Source of the DNA: an uncultured Gammaproteobacteria bacterium
Lineage (GTDB): Bacteria; Pseudomonadota; Gammaproteobacteria; Pseudomonadales; Azotimanducaceae
Assembly: GCA_913045175.1 (NCBI GenBank)
Contig: CAJWQG010000035.1
Coordinates: forward strand, 1-36,242
DNA: 36,242 nt
Direction: 5' to 3'
Position 1 is the first letter of the stretch, and the number at the start of each line of letters is the position of its first letter. Below, in pieces: positions 16,365 through 26,097 of the stretch. The notes below the pieces were generated by a model. It searched no databases, was not told the origin of the DNA, and worked only from the letters and a program-made list of their open reading frames with translations. The position numbers were made by a program, and so were the translations under genes.

Positions 16365-18542
16365 CTAACTGCCGAAAAGCTCCTTAGCTTCTCTCCTGCG
16401 AGCATGAAGCACAGGTTCGGTGTACCCATTCGGTTGTTCCCGACCTTTCAGCACCAAATCGCAGGCTGCCTGAAAGGCTACACTCTGATCAAAATTAGGC
16501 GCCATATCTCTATATAGTTCATCGCCCGCATTCTGACTATCGACCACAGCCGCCATCTTCTTAAGCGTTTCCAAAACCTGCTCTTCCGAGCAAATCCCAT
16601 GGCGTAACCAGTTACAAATATGCTGTGAAGATATCCGCAGTGTCGCACGGTCTTCCATCAAACCGACATCATTTATGTCCGGCACTTTTGAACAACCGAC
16701 ACCCTGGTCAATCCAGCGAACCACATAACCAAGAATACCCTGAGCATTGTTCTCAAGTTCTTTGGCAACTTCATCGCTGGAAAGATTTTCCCCCGCCAGA
16801 ACCGGGACAGTGAGCAGATCATCTAACTTCGCTCGTGCTCTGGAACGAAGGGTTTCCTGCTGACTGGGAACGCTTACCATGTGATAGTGCATGGCGTGCA
16901 ATGTCGCCGCTGTCGGAGAAGGAACCCACGCTGTATTCGCACCAGACTCCGCATGGCTCAGTTTTTGATCCATCATCTGCGCCATCTCATCCGGCATTGG
17001 CCACATGCCCTTTCCTATCTGGGCACGTCCCGAAAAACCCGTCTCAAGACCGACGTCAACGTTATAGTCCTCATAAGCGTTAATCCAGGTCTGCTGCTTC
17101 ATCACGGTCTTCTTGACCATGGGGCCCATTTCCATGCTGGTATGAATCTCATCACCAGTTCGGTCGAGGAATCCAGTATTAATGAAAATAACCCGATCGC
17201 GGGCTCGACGGATGCACTCCTTGAGATTGAGCGTCGTGCGACGCTCCTCGTCCATAATGCCTACCTTGAGCGTATTCTTGGAAAGACCCAGGGCCTGTTC
17301 GACTCGCGCAAATAGATCGACGGTAAACTCTACTTCATCAGGACCATGCATTTTCGGCTTCACGATGTACATGCTTCCTTTTCGGGAGTTTCTGTATTCG
17401 CCATCCCCTTTGAGATCATGTATCGCGGCCAAACTGGTCACCATCGCATCAAGAATCCCTTCAGGAATCTCACTGCCATCCTCCAATAGCACAGCATCAT
17501 TCGTCATCAAATGGCCGACGTTTCGAACCAGAAGAAGACTCCGACCGTGCAGCGTAATCGAACCGCCATCAGGCGAGCTATAGGTCCGGTCTGAATTTAA
17601 CGTCCTTCGGATTACCGAACCGTCTTTTTCAAACTCTTCAGCAAGGTCACCCTTCATTAAGCCCAGCCAGTTACGGTAGACGAGCGTCTTATCCTCTGCA
17701 TCGACCGCAGCAACAGAGTCTTCACAATCCTGGATAGTGGTAATCGCAGACTCCATATAAATATCTTTGACGCCTGCCTTGTGATCCTTACCTATATTGT
17801 CGGCACGATCGATCTGTATTTCGATATGAAGACCGTTATGCACTAGCAACACTCCGGTTGGATCATCCGCTTCACCCAGATATCCGGCCAGCTGAGCTGG
17901 ATCTGCGAGTCCAACCGTATCACCGGATTCAGTTGTACACGCAAGAACACCATCTGTTATGGCGTACTGAGTCACATCCTGATGGACGGCACCACTGAGC
18001 GTCGCACGTTCATTGAGAAATCCTGCGGCATACGCAATCACCTTGTCACCACGACCAGGATTGTAGCTATTGCCCTTCTCTGCGCCCGACGTTTCGGGAA
18101 TAACATCTGTTCCATACAACGCATCGTATAAGCTTCCCCAACGAGCATTGGCCGCGTTCAACGCGTATCTGGCATTCATTACCGGCACCACGAGTTGCGG
18201 GCCTGCCATGAGCGCTATCTCTTCATCCACGTTCTCGGTTGTAATCTCGAAGTCGTCGCCTTCTTCTTCAAGGTATCCGATTTCTCGAAGAAACGCTTCA
18301 TAGGCAACCGGATCGTGAACCTGCCCCTGGTGCGCCTGATGCCAGTCATCAATCTGCACCTGAAGTTCATCCCGCCGCTTCAGCAGCGCCTGATTTCGCG
18401 GGACCAAATCTTGACACATTGCTGCCAGTTGTACCCAAAACACATCCGGTTCTACATTAGTTCCCGGAGCCACCTCATCGGCGATCAGGTCATACAGTTC
18501 TTTGGCGATCTGAAGGCCGCCAGAGGTTACGCGTTCTGTCAT
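16365..18542 (-). CDS. glcB: Malate synthase G
   Basis: This 725-residue enzyme condenses glyoxylate with acetyl-CoA to give malate, in the glyoxylate shunt or glycolate utilisation. The length matches E. coli GlcB (723). Family blocks seen in order: [19 protein letters not shown], the glyoxylate/Mg region [56 protein letters not shown], the acetyl-CoA region [41 protein letters not shown], and a C-terminal domain with [20 protein letters not shown] and HWLRHG-like [11 protein letters not shown]. The start ATG at 18542 faces the divergent FMN/Fe-S gene across 120 bases. No isocitrate lyase or glycolate oxidase gene is in the window. Neighbouring fatty acid and aromatic-type catabolic genes would feed acetyl-CoA to this enzyme. 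Confidence 0.97.
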   Translation of the reverse strand: MTERVTSGGLQIAKELYDLIADEVAPGTNVEPDVFWVQLAAMCQDLVPRNQALLKRRDELQVQIDDWHQAHQGQVHDPVAYEAFLREIGYLEEEGDDFEITTENVDEEIALMAGPQLVVPVMNARYALNAANARWGSLYDALYGTDVIPETSGAEKGNSYNPGRGDKVIAYAAGFLNERATLSGAVHQDVTQYAITDGVLACTTESGDTVGLADPAQLAGYLGEADDPTGVLLVHNGLHIEIQIDRADNIGKDHKAGVKDIYMESAITTIQDCEDSVAAVDAEDKTLVYRNWLGLMKGDLAEEFEKDGSVIRRTLNSDRTYSSPDGGSITLHGRSLLLVRNVGHLMTNDAVLLEDGSEIPEGILDAMVTSLAAIHDLKGDGEYRNSRKGSMYIVKPKMHGPDEVEFTVDLFARVEQALGLSKNTLKVGIMDEERRTTLNLKECIRRARDRVIFINTGFLDRTGDEIHTSMEMGPMVKKTVMKQQTWINAYEDYNVDVGLETGFSGRAQIGKGMWPMPDEMAQMMDQKLSHAESGANTAWVPSPTAATLHAMHYHMVSVPSQQETLRSRARAKLDDLLTVPVLAGENLSSDEVAKELENNAQGILGYVVRWIDQGVGCSKVPDINDVGLMEDRATLRISSQHICNWLRHGICSEEQVLETLKKMAAVVDSQNAGDELYRDMAPNFDQSVAFQAACDLVLKGREQPNGYTEPVLHARRREAKELFGS

Positions 18543-18598
18543 TTTTGTTGCTCTCCATTACCACATTGGTGCGCAATGCTACGCGAAAACAACGCGGC

Positions 18599-18629
18599 TT
18601 TCACTTGCTGTACCGGAAAGCGCTACAAT
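18599..18629 (+). promoter_or_regulatory. Candidate sigma-70 promoter of the FMN/Fe-S protein gene
   Basis: In the 120-base divergent region, TACAAT at 18624-18629 matches a -10 box well, and TTTCAC at 18599-18604 is a partial -35 box with a 19-base spacer, longer than ideal. It would give a leader of about 25-30 bases before ATG 18663, which has AAAGAGG upstream. No counterpart for glcB is convincing. Confidence 0.25.
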
Positions 18630-18662
18630 CAGCTCAGGGACGTTCCAAAGAGGCATTTATCC

Positions 18663-20156
18663 ATGGAAGAATTTGGCGTCATTAACTGGTTTGCCGATGT
18701 AATCTCTATTCTTTTCATACTGACTCTAGCCGCCGGTATGGTAGCGATCGTCATCATTTACGTCATCGACGTCAATCAAACGGCACACGCCATTCGCCGC
18801 AACTATCCTGTTATCGGTCGGTTTCGCTATCTGCTTGGTTCACTCGGGGAATTCTTACGCCAGTACTTCTTTGCAATGGATCGCGAAGAAATGCCATTTA
18901 ACAGGGCGGAACGATCCTGGGTATACCGCGCGGCAAAAAATGAGGACAACACCGTTCCATTTGGTTCAACCCGGTCACTTGCCGAAAGCGGCAGCGTGAT
19001 ATTTGTGAACTGTCCGTTTCCAAACCTTGATGACGAGTCCGCCCCGCTTGAATCGTTCGAAATAGGGCCATATTGCCGATATCCCTATACGACATCATCC
19101 ATGTTCAACGTCTCGGGCATGAGTTTCGGCGCCATATCAAAGCCGGCCGTGCTGGCACTGTCCCGCGAAGCGCGCATGGCAGGATGCTGGATGAATACTG
19201 GAGAAGGTGGAATTACTCCCTACCATCTTGAGGGTGGCGCTGACATAGTCGTTCAGATCGGCACTGCCAAGTACGGTGTTCGGGATGCTCAAGGCAACCT
19301 GGACGACCTTAGACTCAGTGAGCTAGCCGCTTTACCGCAGGTAAAAATGTTCGAACTGAAGCTTAGCCAGGGAGCCAAGCCCGGAAAAGGTGGCATGCTT
19401 CCCGGCGAAAAAATTACCCGGGAAATCGCCGATATCCGCGGCATCCCTATCGGCGTCGACTCAATCAGCCCGAATAGGCATACAGAAATTGACTCGGTCG
19501 GTGATCTTTTGGATACCATCGATCACATCCGTAAAGTTACTGGAAAACCAATGGGTTTTAAGATGGTGCTCGGTAGTTACGGATTCTTAGACGAGTTCTG
19601 CGATGAGATCCATAAGCGCGGCATTGAATCTGCACCCGACTTTATTACTCTGGATAGTGCAGATGGTGGTACCGGCGCAGCACCGCAAAGCCTCATAGAC
19701 TATATGGGACTGCCGCTCAAAGAGAGCCTGCCCCTGCTGTCAAATAAGTTAATAGAACGTGACTTGAAACGTCGTATCAGAATTATTGCTTCCGGAAAAC
19801 TAATCGAGCCGGCATCAGCTGCCCTGGCACTTTGTCTGGGCGCGGACTTCGTTGTTTCCGCACGCGGCTTTATGTTCGCCATTGGTTGTATTCAGGCACT
19901 GCAATGTAACAAAAACACCTGCCCAACCGGGATCGCGACTCATAATCCCAGACTGCAAAAAGGTCTGGTGGTAGAAGACAAGGCGCAACGCGTTAGATCG
20001 TACTGTGAGAATATGAACTGGGAGGTGGGGGTTATTGCTCACTCCTGTGGTCTTAATGAACCAAGACGTTTGCGTCGCTATCATGCAAGAGTAGTCACAA
20101 CGGAAGGCAGGTCGATTCCACTGGATGAACTATATCCCGAACCGGCAAATGCATAG
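18663..20156 (+). CDS. Membrane-anchored FMN-binding glutamate synthase family protein
   Basis: This 497-residue protein is related to the synthase (FMN) domain of GltB. An N-terminal transmembrane helix (about residues 12-38, ISILFILTLAAGMVAIVII) precedes the TIM barrel. Barrel motifs: FNVSGMSFGAISKPAVLALS, the GGITPYHLEGGADIVVQIG block, MFELKLSQGAKPGKGG with the lysines that contact FMN and substrate, DFITLDSADGGTGAAP, and IRIIASGKLIEPASAA. The Fe-S loop CIQALQCNKNTCPTG supplies three cysteines for a 3Fe-4S cluster. There is no amidotransferase domain, so ammonia or another donor, or a different reaction, must be involved. The frame is open upstream into glcB, but ATG 18663 with AAAGAGG upstream gives the natural N-terminus. 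Confidence 0.85.
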   Translation: MEEFGVINWFADVISILFILTLAAGMVAIVIIYVIDVNQTAHAIRRNYPVIGRFRYLLGSLGEFLRQYFFAMDREEMPFNRAERSWVYRAAKNEDNTVPFGSTRSLAESGSVIFVNCPFPNLDDESAPLESFEIGPYCRYPYTTSSMFNVSGMSFGAISKPAVLALSREARMAGCWMNTGEGGITPYHLEGGADIVVQIGTAKYGVRDAQGNLDDLRLSELAALPQVKMFELKLSQGAKPGKGGMLPGEKITREIADIRGIPIGVDSISPNRHTEIDSVGDLLDTIDHIRKVTGKPMGFKMVLGSYGFLDEFCDEIHKRGIESAPDFITLDSADGGTGAAPQSLIDYMGLPLKESLPLLSNKLIERDLKRRIRIIASGKLIEPASAALALCLGADFVVSARGFMFAIGCIQALQCNKNTCPTGIATHNPRLQKGLVVEDKAQRVRSYCENMNWEVGVIAHSCGLNEPRRLRRYHARVVTTEGRSIPLDELYPEPANA

Positions 20157-20197
20157 CTGAGGCTCAGAAAAACGTTAAAGACGTAAACCGAAACACG

Positions 20198-20923
20198 ATG
20201 AAAGAACAGGAAATCGACATACAAACCGCCGATGGTGCAATGCCAACGTTTATAACCGTCCCCGACGAAGGTGGTCCCTATCCAGTCATTTTGTTTCTCA
20301 TGGATGCGCCAGGTAAGCGTGAAGAATTGCACGACATGGCGAGACGGTTCGCCACCGCTGGCTACTACGTCATGTTACCCAATCTTTACTACAGGACGGA
20401 TCCAAACTTCGTTAGTGACTTTACGGAAGAGGCACGGACCATTCAGCGACAGCACATGGATGCTCTGACCAACAAGATGGTAGTTGAGGATTGCAGGACA
20501 CTTCTCGAGTTCGCCGACAAGGATGATGATGCTCGTGATGGTTCGGTGGGTTGCACAGGTTATTGTATGAGCGGTCCCTTTGCGTTCGCTGCCGCCGCGC
20601 AGATCCCCGATAGAATCAAGGCATCTGCTTGCATTCATGGTGTAAAGCTATGCAACGACGACGACGATTCACCTCATCTGGATGCCCGCAAAATTCACGG
20701 AGAGATATATTTCGGTTGTGCGGAGAACGATCTCCATATAGAACGCGAAGAATTAGAAGCACTCGAAGCACACCTAAAAAATACAGACATCAATTACCGA
20801 GTCGAATGGTACCCCGGCACCAATCATGGTTTCGTCTTTCCCCAACGGGAAGGGATGTATGACAAGTTAGGGGCAGAGCGACATTGGGAACGACTGTTCG
20901 CGATGTTCAAACGTTGTCTTTGA
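20198..20923 (+). CDS. Dienelactone hydrolase family protein
   Basis: This 241-residue alpha/beta hydrolase has the dienelactone hydrolase nucleophile elbow GYCMSG at 121-126, so Cys123 is the nucleophile, with a catalytic Asp in the AENDLHI segment and His in GTNHGF. The N-terminal strands (PVILFLMDAPGKREELHDMARRFA and YYVMLPNLYYR) are typical of the family. Characterised members open dienelactones in chloroaromatic degradation; many others act on unknown esters. It starts 41 bases after the FMN/Fe-S gene on the same strand and converges on modC. A run of Asp residues (CNDDDDSPHLD) forms an acidic surface loop. The substrate is not predictable from sequence. Confidence 0.88.
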   Translation: MKEQEIDIQTADGAMPTFITVPDEGGPYPVILFLMDAPGKREELHDMARRFATAGYYVMLPNLYYRTDPNFVSDFTEEARTIQRQHMDALTNKMVVEDCRTLLEFADKDDDARDGSVGCTGYCMSGPFAFAAAAQIPDRIKASACIHGVKLCNDDDDSPHLDARKIHGEIYFGCAENDLHIEREELEALEAHLKNTDINYRVEWYPGTNHGFVFPQREGMYDKLGAERHWERLFAMFKRCL

Positions 20924-20939
20924 TGAACCCAGATCCTGC

Positions 20940-20978
20940 TAGGCCAACAATTTAGGCCAACAATCTAGGCTAACAAGG
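20940..20978. repeat. Triple 13-base tandem repeat at the modC / dienelactone hydrolase gene ends
   Basis: Three adjacent 13-base units lie at 20940-20952, 20953-20965 and 20966-20978, with consensus TAGGCCAACAATT. Units 1 and 2 differ by one base and unit 3 by a few. The modC stop codon (20965-20967) straddles units 2 and 3, and the repeat covers the last codons of modC. It looks like local slippage or duplication; a regulatory role is not evident. Confidence 0.8.
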
Positions 20979-22044
20979 CCACACTCTTGGTTTGTGCGTA
21001 AACCTGAAGTCCCGGTTTTAATCCGAGTAGGTCAGCAGATTTTCTGGTGATTCTGGCCAGTATCACGCTATCGGCCACACTAAGCCGGACAGTAACTTGA
21101 GAGCTTCCTTCCGCGACGATGTCATCTACTGTGGCCGCGAATATATTTAGAATGCTGGTGTCTGTTTGATGTGCCAGCGTTAAGCTGACATCTCTCGCCA
21201 GAATTCGCAGGCGCACCCCATCACCCACAGCCAGCGTTTTCCCAGGAACAGTAACCGGTCCAAGCGGAGATTCCAGACAGATGAGATCGTACTGGTCATC
21301 ATGGCTCGACACGGTTGCCTCAATAAGCGCCTCTGCTTCACTTCCATGCGCCAGCGGCAAATCTACGCGAGTCAACATATCTGCTACGCGACCCAACACT
21401 ACAATACCCCGATCACTCATTAGCAGTAGATTATCCGCGAGCCTGGCAACCTCGTCTCTGTCGTGACTGACATATATTACTGGCATGGCCAGATCGCGAT
21501 GCAGTGCATCTATATAGGGAAGAATCTCGAGTTTGCGATCCAGATCCAGTGAAGCCAAAGGCTCGTCCATAAGAAGCAAACGCGGGCTGGTCAGAATTGC
21601 CCGAGCAATCGCCACCCGTTGTTGCTCTCCTCCCGACAAGGTTGTGGGGTGGCGCCCCAGAAGATTCCCTAAACCCAGGAGATCAATCACGTTATCACTG
21701 GACACCCCATTGCCGGGTGCTGCGTGCCATGACTTCACTCTGGACACACCGTAATCCAGATTTTGTTGCACGGTCATATGGGGAAACAGGCTTGATTCCT
21801 GAAACACATACCCCAGTTCTCGTTCATGGGTTGCAACGAAAGTGTTTTCGTCCTGCCAACAGGTTTCACCAATGTGCAATCTACCTGTGGGGTATCGATC
21901 CAGACCTGCCATTGCGCGCAACAATGTTGTCTTTCCGCACCCGGAAGGACCAAATAGGGCCGTAATGCCCTGCTCTGGTAGTTCAACATCAACGTTAAGT
22001 GAAAACTCACCTCGCTTGATATCAAAGCAGGCTTTAATACTCAC
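20965..22044 (-). CDS. modC: Molybdate ABC transporter ATP-binding protein ModC
   Basis: This 359-residue ATPase drives molybdate import. It has Walker [10 protein letters not shown], the Q-loop region [16 protein letters not shown], the ABC signature [12 protein letters not shown], Walker [13 protein letters not shown] and the His switch VIYVSHD, followed by a C-terminal Mop-type domain of about 65 residues ([12 protein letters not shown] and [17 protein letters not shown]) that binds oxyanion. GTG 22044 is taken as the start because GTGA overlaps the modB stop by 4 bases and the protein then opens with the expected first strand. The frame is open further upstream inside modB but that extension is not family-like. 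Order modA-modB-modC with overlaps indicates one operon. Confidence 0.94.
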   Translation of the reverse strand: MSIKACFDIKRGEFSLNVDVELPEQGITALFGPSGCGKTTLLRAMAGLDRYPTGRLHIGETCWQDENTFVATHERELGYVFQESSLFPHMTVQQNLDYGVSRVKSWHAAPGNGVSSDNVIDLLGLGNLLGRHPTTLSGGEQQRVAIARAILTSPRLLLMDEPLASLDLDRKLEILPYIDALHRDLAMPVIYVSHDRDEVARLADNLLLMSDRGIVVLGRVADMLTRVDLPLAHGSEAEALIEATVSSHDDQYDLICLESPLGPVTVPGKTLAVGDGVRLRILARDVSLTLAHQTDTSILNIFAATVDDIVAEGSSQVTVRLSVADSVILARITRKSADLLGLKPGLQVYAQTKSVALLA

Positions 22045-22715
22045 GATGACACCATGCGAAAGCCTCGGTTGCGATACACAACCGTTAACATCAGAAACGA
22101 CAGGAGCAGTAGTCCGCCCGCTAGCCAATGTGCCCTAGAGTACTCCAACATTTCCACATGATCATAGATAGCGATGGAAACGACTTGGGTCTCTCCTGGA
22201 ATATTGCCTCCGATCATCAACACAACCCCGAATTCACCCAGGGTATGGGCAAATCCCAACACCGAAGCAGTTATGAATCCAGGTTTAGCCAGGGGCAACA
22301 CAATCGTGATAAACCGGTCCAATGGTGAGGCCCGCAACGTCGCTGCTGCCTCCAATGGTCTGGGTCCGATTGCACGAAATGCATCCTGCAACGGTTGGAT
22401 AACGAACGGCATCGAATAAATAACCGAACCAATGACCAGTCCGGTGAACGAAAAAGCCAGCGAACCAAGGCCCAACGCTGAAGTAACAGCACCGATAGGG
22501 CCCGTCGGACTCAGCGCCACCAGCAAATAAAAACCAAGCACGGTTGGCGGCAGCACCAACGGCAAAGCAACGATGGCCTCAATAAGAAACCGGAAACGCC
22601 ACTCAGTTCTGGATAGCCACCAGGCAAAAGGCGTACCCAGTAATAAGAGTATCAACGTACTGATCAACGCCAGCTTTAACGTGACAAACAGCGCGACCAG
22701 ATCTGGTTCGTTCAT
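22041..22715 (-). CDS. modB: Molybdate ABC transporter permease ModB
   Basis: This 224-residue inner-membrane permease has five or so hydrophobic segments and the permease cytoplasmic EAA loop ([25 protein letters not shown]), the contact site for ModC. N-terminal hydrophobic stretches include [20 protein letters not shown], and [16 protein letters not shown] matches ModB well. The start ATG at 22715 overlaps the modA stop by 4 bases and the stop overlaps the modC start by 4 bases, so translation is coupled across the operon. Confidence 0.95.
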   Translation of the reverse strand: MNEPDLVALFVTLKLALISTLILLLLGTPFAWWLSRTEWRFRFLIEAIVALPLVLPPTVLGFYLLVALSPTGPIGAVTSALGLGSLAFSFTGLVIGSVIYSMPFVIQPLQDAFRAIGPRPLEAAATLRASPLDRFITIVLPLAKPGFITASVLGFAHTLGEFGVVLMIGGNIPGETQVVSIAIYDHVEMLEYSRAHWLAGGLLLLSFLMLTVVYRNRGFRMVSS

Positions 22716-23476
22716 GGAGTACGGTACCCGTGAGACTTAATAATACGCTGTGCTTTCCCGGACCGAAGGAAAGCAAGAAATGCTCGTGCTGTTTTGCTTT
22801 CTTTTAACATTACCGCCTGCTGATCTATCGCTGCATAAAGATCGGGGGGAATTGCATAGGTAAATCCTTCCCTATCCATAACCTGTCCACGCGCGACCAG
22901 ACCCAACCCCGCGCTGCCACTATGCACAAACTGGAACGTCTGACCGATATTCTCACCGCGCACCAATTTTGGCTGAACCTCTTCCCATAGACCGAGATGA
23001 CCAAGATATTCCATCGCCGCTCGACCATAGGGCGCAAACTTTTCGTTCGCGATGGCCAAATGATCGAACTGCAATTCAGCGAGCGCTGCTTCCGATTCCA
23101 GCGGCACTGTCCTGCTCCATAAGACAAGTTGGCCCACAGCATACGTAAATCGCGTTCCTTTAATTGCGATTTGATCTGCCTCCAATTTTTGCGGACGATC
23201 ACGGTCAGCGGCGAGAAATATTTCGAATGGCGCACCGTTAACGATCTGGGCGTATAGCTTTCCCGTTGAAGCATGGCTCGCGATCACACGATGCCCAGTG
23301 GTCTGCATAAATTCCTGTCCCAGGGGGCGAGTTACTTCAGCAAAGTTACTCGCTACCGCAATCCTAACTTCACCCGCTTGAGCAGTGAGGTTGAGAATTA
23401 ACAACAACCAGCATAGGACAAAGCCTTTCGCCTTAGGCAACGTTAGCGATCCTATAACAGGGAGTGTATACACCAC
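22712..23476 (-). CDS. modA: Molybdate-binding periplasmic protein ModA
   Basis: This is the periplasmic solute-binding protein of the molybdate transporter. After a signal peptide (hydrophobic run [17 protein letters not shown]) the mature protein starts [10 protein letters not shown], followed by [20 protein letters not shown] and [16 protein letters not shown], the ModA blocks that hold the oxyanion. The usual GSTGKLY Gly is Ala here. The start is uncertain: GTG 23476 overlaps the end of ppnN by 44 bases, while TTG 23440 would give a tidier signal peptide ([10 protein letters not shown]). Either way the gene overlaps ppnN, suggesting cotranscription. A Moco-type leader was looked for and not seen. 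Confidence 0.9.
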   Translation of the reverse strand: MVYTLPVIGSLTLPKAKGFVLCWLLLILNLTAQAGEVRIAVASNFAEVTRPLGQEFMQTTGHRVIASHASTGKLYAQIVNGAPFEIFLAADRDRPQKLEADQIAIKGTRFTYAVGQLVLWSRTVPLESEAALAELQFDHLAIANEKFAPYGRAAMEYLGHLGLWEEVQPKLVRGENIGQTFQFVHSGSAGLGLVARGQVMDREGFTYAIPPDLYAAIDQQAVMLKESKTARAFLAFLRSGKAQRIIKSHGYRTP

Positions 23477-24800
23477 CAGGCAACTTCATTCGCCCCTGGT
23501 CTACAAAGCTTTCCAGAAGTTTATCCATAGCACCCATGAGATCAGGATCACCATTCAATTCGAAAACACCCCCTTCCTGCACAGCTCTGATTCCTTCCTC
23601 CTTCACGTTCCCAGCGACGATTCCCGAGAATGCTCGTCTCAGGTTTGCCGCAAGAAGATATGGTTCCTGATCCCTGTTTAGATCGAGTGCTGTCATACTT
23701 TCCCGGGATGGATTGAACGGTTGCTGAAAATCACGCTCAATATGCAACAGCCAATTGAAGTAATAAGCGTCATCTCTCGCTTTGCGGAACTTACGTACAC
23801 GACGTACACCCTTTCGTACTTCTGAGGCGACAGCTTGTGGATCATCGATGATGATCTTGTAAAGTGACTGTGCATCTTCTCCCAGCGCCGAACCTACAAA
23901 CTGGTCAATTCGGTCAAAATACGCCGCTGAGCCCGCCGGACCGGTAAAAATAATTGGGAATGGCAGGTTCTTGTTTTTGGGATGCAGGAGCAAACCAATC
24001 AGATACAAGATTTCCTCAGCAGTACCGACGCCCCCGGGGAATACGACAATGCTGTGTGCCATTCTGACGAATGCTTCGAGGCGTTTTTCGATATCCGGCA
24101 TGATGATGAGCTCATTGATGATTGGGTTTGGTGGCTCTGCCGCAATGATCCCTGGCTCTGATATTCCAAGGTAACGCCCATCGGGATTTCTCTGCTTAGC
24201 GTGACCGATAGTAGCGCCTTTCATCGGACCCTTCATGGCACCGGCACCACAACCAGTACAAATATCGATTCCCCGCAGCCCCAACTGATAGCCAACTTCT
24301 TTTGTGTAGTCGTACTCCTCTCGACCAATTGAATGTCCTCCCCAGCAAACGGCAAGATTAGTCACGCGTTTCGTTTGCAGAGCATCTGCATTACGCAGTA
24401 TGTGGAATACGGCACCAGTGACCACATCGCTCGCGGCATCCTCAGGCATATGGATTTCGTTGCTAACGTAGATGATGTCTCGCAGCACCGTAAATAGTAA
24501 CTGCTTGATACCCTCAATGATCTTGCCGTCTACAAAGGCTACCCCTGGAGCATTGCTTAGCTCTAATCGAAGGCCGCGATCCTGTTGCAATAGACGGATA
24601 TCAAAACTTTCATATTGCGAAAGTAGTTCGGCGGCATTGTCCATCGCAATCCCGCTATTGAGGACTGCCAGCGAACACTTGCGATAGAGGTGATAAAGCC
24701 CCGTCCGCGATGTATCAAGCAGCTTGGCAACCTCGGCCTTCGACAAGATATCAAGCTGGCCATCCGGCGTTAGTCTGATACTGACCAAATTTCGATCCAT
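23433..24800 (-). CDS. ppnN: Pyrimidine/purine nucleotide 5'-monophosphate nucleosidase PpnN
   Basis: This 455-residue protein matches E. coli PpnN (YgdH, 454 residues), which cleaves nucleoside monophosphates to base and ribose 5-phosphate and is stimulated by (p)ppGpp. An N-terminal domain (about 1-140) precedes the LOG-like Rossmann core: LAVCWGGHSI, GIDICTGCGAGAMKGPMKGA, and the LOG signature FPGGVGTAEEILYL. The C-terminal domain includes ALDLNRDQEPYLLAANLRRAFSGIVAGN. ATG 24800 gives full length. It overlaps modA at its 3' end and follows the FAD monooxygenase gene by 49 bases on the same strand. Confidence 0.94.
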   Translation of the reverse strand: MDRNLVSIRLTPDGQLDILSKAEVAKLLDTSRTGLYHLYRKCSLAVLNSGIAMDNAAELLSQYESFDIRLLQQDRGLRLELSNAPGVAFVDGKIIEGIKQLLFTVLRDIIYVSNEIHMPEDAASDVVTGAVFHILRNADALQTKRVTNLAVCWGGHSIGREEYDYTKEVGYQLGLRGIDICTGCGAGAMKGPMKGATIGHAKQRNPDGRYLGISEPGIIAAEPPNPIINELIIMPDIEKRLEAFVRMAHSIVVFPGGVGTAEEILYLIGLLLHPKNKNLPFPIIFTGPAGSAAYFDRIDQFVGSALGEDAQSLYKIIIDDPQAVASEVRKGVRRVRKFRKARDDAYYFNWLLHIERDFQQPFNPSRESMTALDLNRDQEPYLLAANLRRAFSGIVAGNVKEEGIRAVQEGGVFELNGDPDLMGAMDKLLESFVDQGRMKLPGGVYTPCYRIANVA

Positions 24801-24818
24801 ACTTTTTCCTCAATCTCG

Positions 24819-24853
24819 CTAGTTTTTCAGATGAGTTTCCGGACAAGAACTAG
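24819..24853 (-). repeat. Inverted repeat downstream of the FAD monooxygenase gene
   Basis: CTAGTTTTT (24819-24827) and AAGAACTAG (24845-24853) pair with one mismatch around a 17-base loop, overlapping the monooxygenase stop codon. It might attenuate transcription between the monooxygenase gene and ppnN. The stem is AT-rich, so a function is doubtful. Confidence 0.25.
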
Positions 24854-26022
24854 TTAACACTCATTGGATCATACTCATATATCCAATCGAAACTATCCGC
24901 CATCGTGGCAGATGTCACCAGGTTGCGCATCTTCGCGACGATACCAGACATGTGAAAAACACGCCCATTTCTACGCGAGCCTGCCTGTATTCTTGCAGTG
25001 CGAGCGATCCTCAATGTTTCATAGTACTTCAGCGCCGACTCAATACTCGTTGCATCCTGAAGACATCGGGCTATCACTGCCGCATCTTCGATTGCCATGG
25101 CAGCACCCTGGGCAAGAAACGGCAACGTAGGATGGCAAGCATCTCCCAGAAGCGTCACCTGACCAACACTCCAACTCGACAGCGGGTCTCGATCATACAG
25201 CGCCCACTTGTAACAGTCCGACGAGTCAACACGATCAATCAGCGTCTCAATGTCTTTATGCCACCCAGTAAAATCCTGACGAAGCTCACCCGATTCACCA
25301 TGGGTAACCCAAGACTCTTCCTCCCAACCGTTTTTTTCCACAACCCCAACACAGTTCATTAATTCCCCACTCTTGATCGGGTAGTGAACGAAATGTTTTT
25401 TCGGTCCCCACCATAGGGCTGCCACTGGTGATACCAAACCTGAGGGTAGCTCCTGCATCGGCACTGTCGCACGCCATGCCGCATGGCCTGTAAATCGTCG
25501 CCCCCCATCGCCGAAGAGCTTATCTTTGATCGTCGAATGTATGCCGTCTGCCCCCAACAGCACATCCCCGACTAGTTCTTTTTTACCACTGGTTACAAGG
25601 ACCTTTCCTGCTCGCTGCTCAAAACCCTCAGCACGCGTATTCCAGTACATTTCAATGAGTGGATTCTCGTTTACCTTGTCCCGCAAGATCCTCATAAGAT
25701 CTCTTCGTCCCATATGGTAGTAAGGGTAACCCGTCACCCGCTGTATGGACGTCCCCAGGGATTTCGAAGCAATCAGATGTCCCGATTGCCAGTCTCTAAT
25801 CTCTACCGCCTCTGGCACACACGCTTGATTTTCAAGCTCACTGGCCAACCCGAGAGTATGCAATACACGCGTACAGTTTGGACTGAGCTGAATACCCGCA
25901 CCCAAATCCTCGCCTTCCGTCTGCTCAAGGACACGCACCGTATAACCGTTGCGTGCGCAACAAAGTGCGGCGACCAGCCCACCGACTCCTCCTCCAACAA
26001 TAATTACATTTAGCTGCAACAT
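24850..26022 (-). CDS. FAD-dependent aromatic hydroxylase-like monooxygenase
   Basis: This 390-residue class A flavoprotein monooxygenase resembles salicylate and 3-hydroxybenzoate hydroxylases. The FAD-binding GGGVGG is at residues 10-15 after MLQLNVIIV, with the Glu of the strand at LEQTEGE. The DG motif is VLLGADGIHS, and the second FAD motif is LLGDACHPTLPFLAQGAAMAIEDAAVIA. The longest open frame runs to 26295, but that extension overlaps the divergent amidase gene, so ATG 26022, right before the dinucleotide-binding strand, is chosen. It would hydroxylate an aromatic or heteroaromatic acid using NAD(P)H and oxygen. The divergent amidase gene, 75 bases away, may release the aromatic acid; this pairing is inference. 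Confidence 0.88.
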   Translation of the reverse strand: MLQLNVIIVGGGVGGLVAALCCARNGYTVRVLEQTEGEDLGAGIQLSPNCTRVLHTLGLASELENQACVPEAVEIRDWQSGHLIASKSLGTSIQRVTGYPYYHMGRRDLMRILRDKVNENPLIEMYWNTRAEGFEQRAGKVLVTSGKKELVGDVLLGADGIHSTIKDKLFGDGGRRFTGHAAWRATVPMQELPSGLVSPVAALWWGPKKHFVHYPIKSGELMNCVGVVEKNGWEEESWVTHGESGELRQDFTGWHKDIETLIDRVDSSDCYKWALYDRDPLSSWSVGQVTLLGDACHPTLPFLAQGAAMAIEDAAVIARCLQDATSIESALKYYETLRIARTARIQAGSRRNGRVFHMSGIVAKMRNLVTSATMADSFDWIYEYDPMSVN

Positions 26023-26097
26023 GGCCCTGAACACATAAACAGTAGCAAGAGCATAATTGAAGAGAGCAGACAGACAAAATCTGTGTATGCTTGCGTA

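Noticed and set aside
18195-18662. N-terminal extension of the FMN/Fe-S protein
   Set aside because: It overlaps the 5' half of glcB antisense and reads as non-coding; ATG 18663 has an SD and begins the membrane anchor.
22712-24800. Molybdenum cofactor riboswitch upstream of modABC
   Set aside because: modA overlaps the end of ppnN, leaving no leader for such an element, and no Moco-type motif was seen before ppnN.
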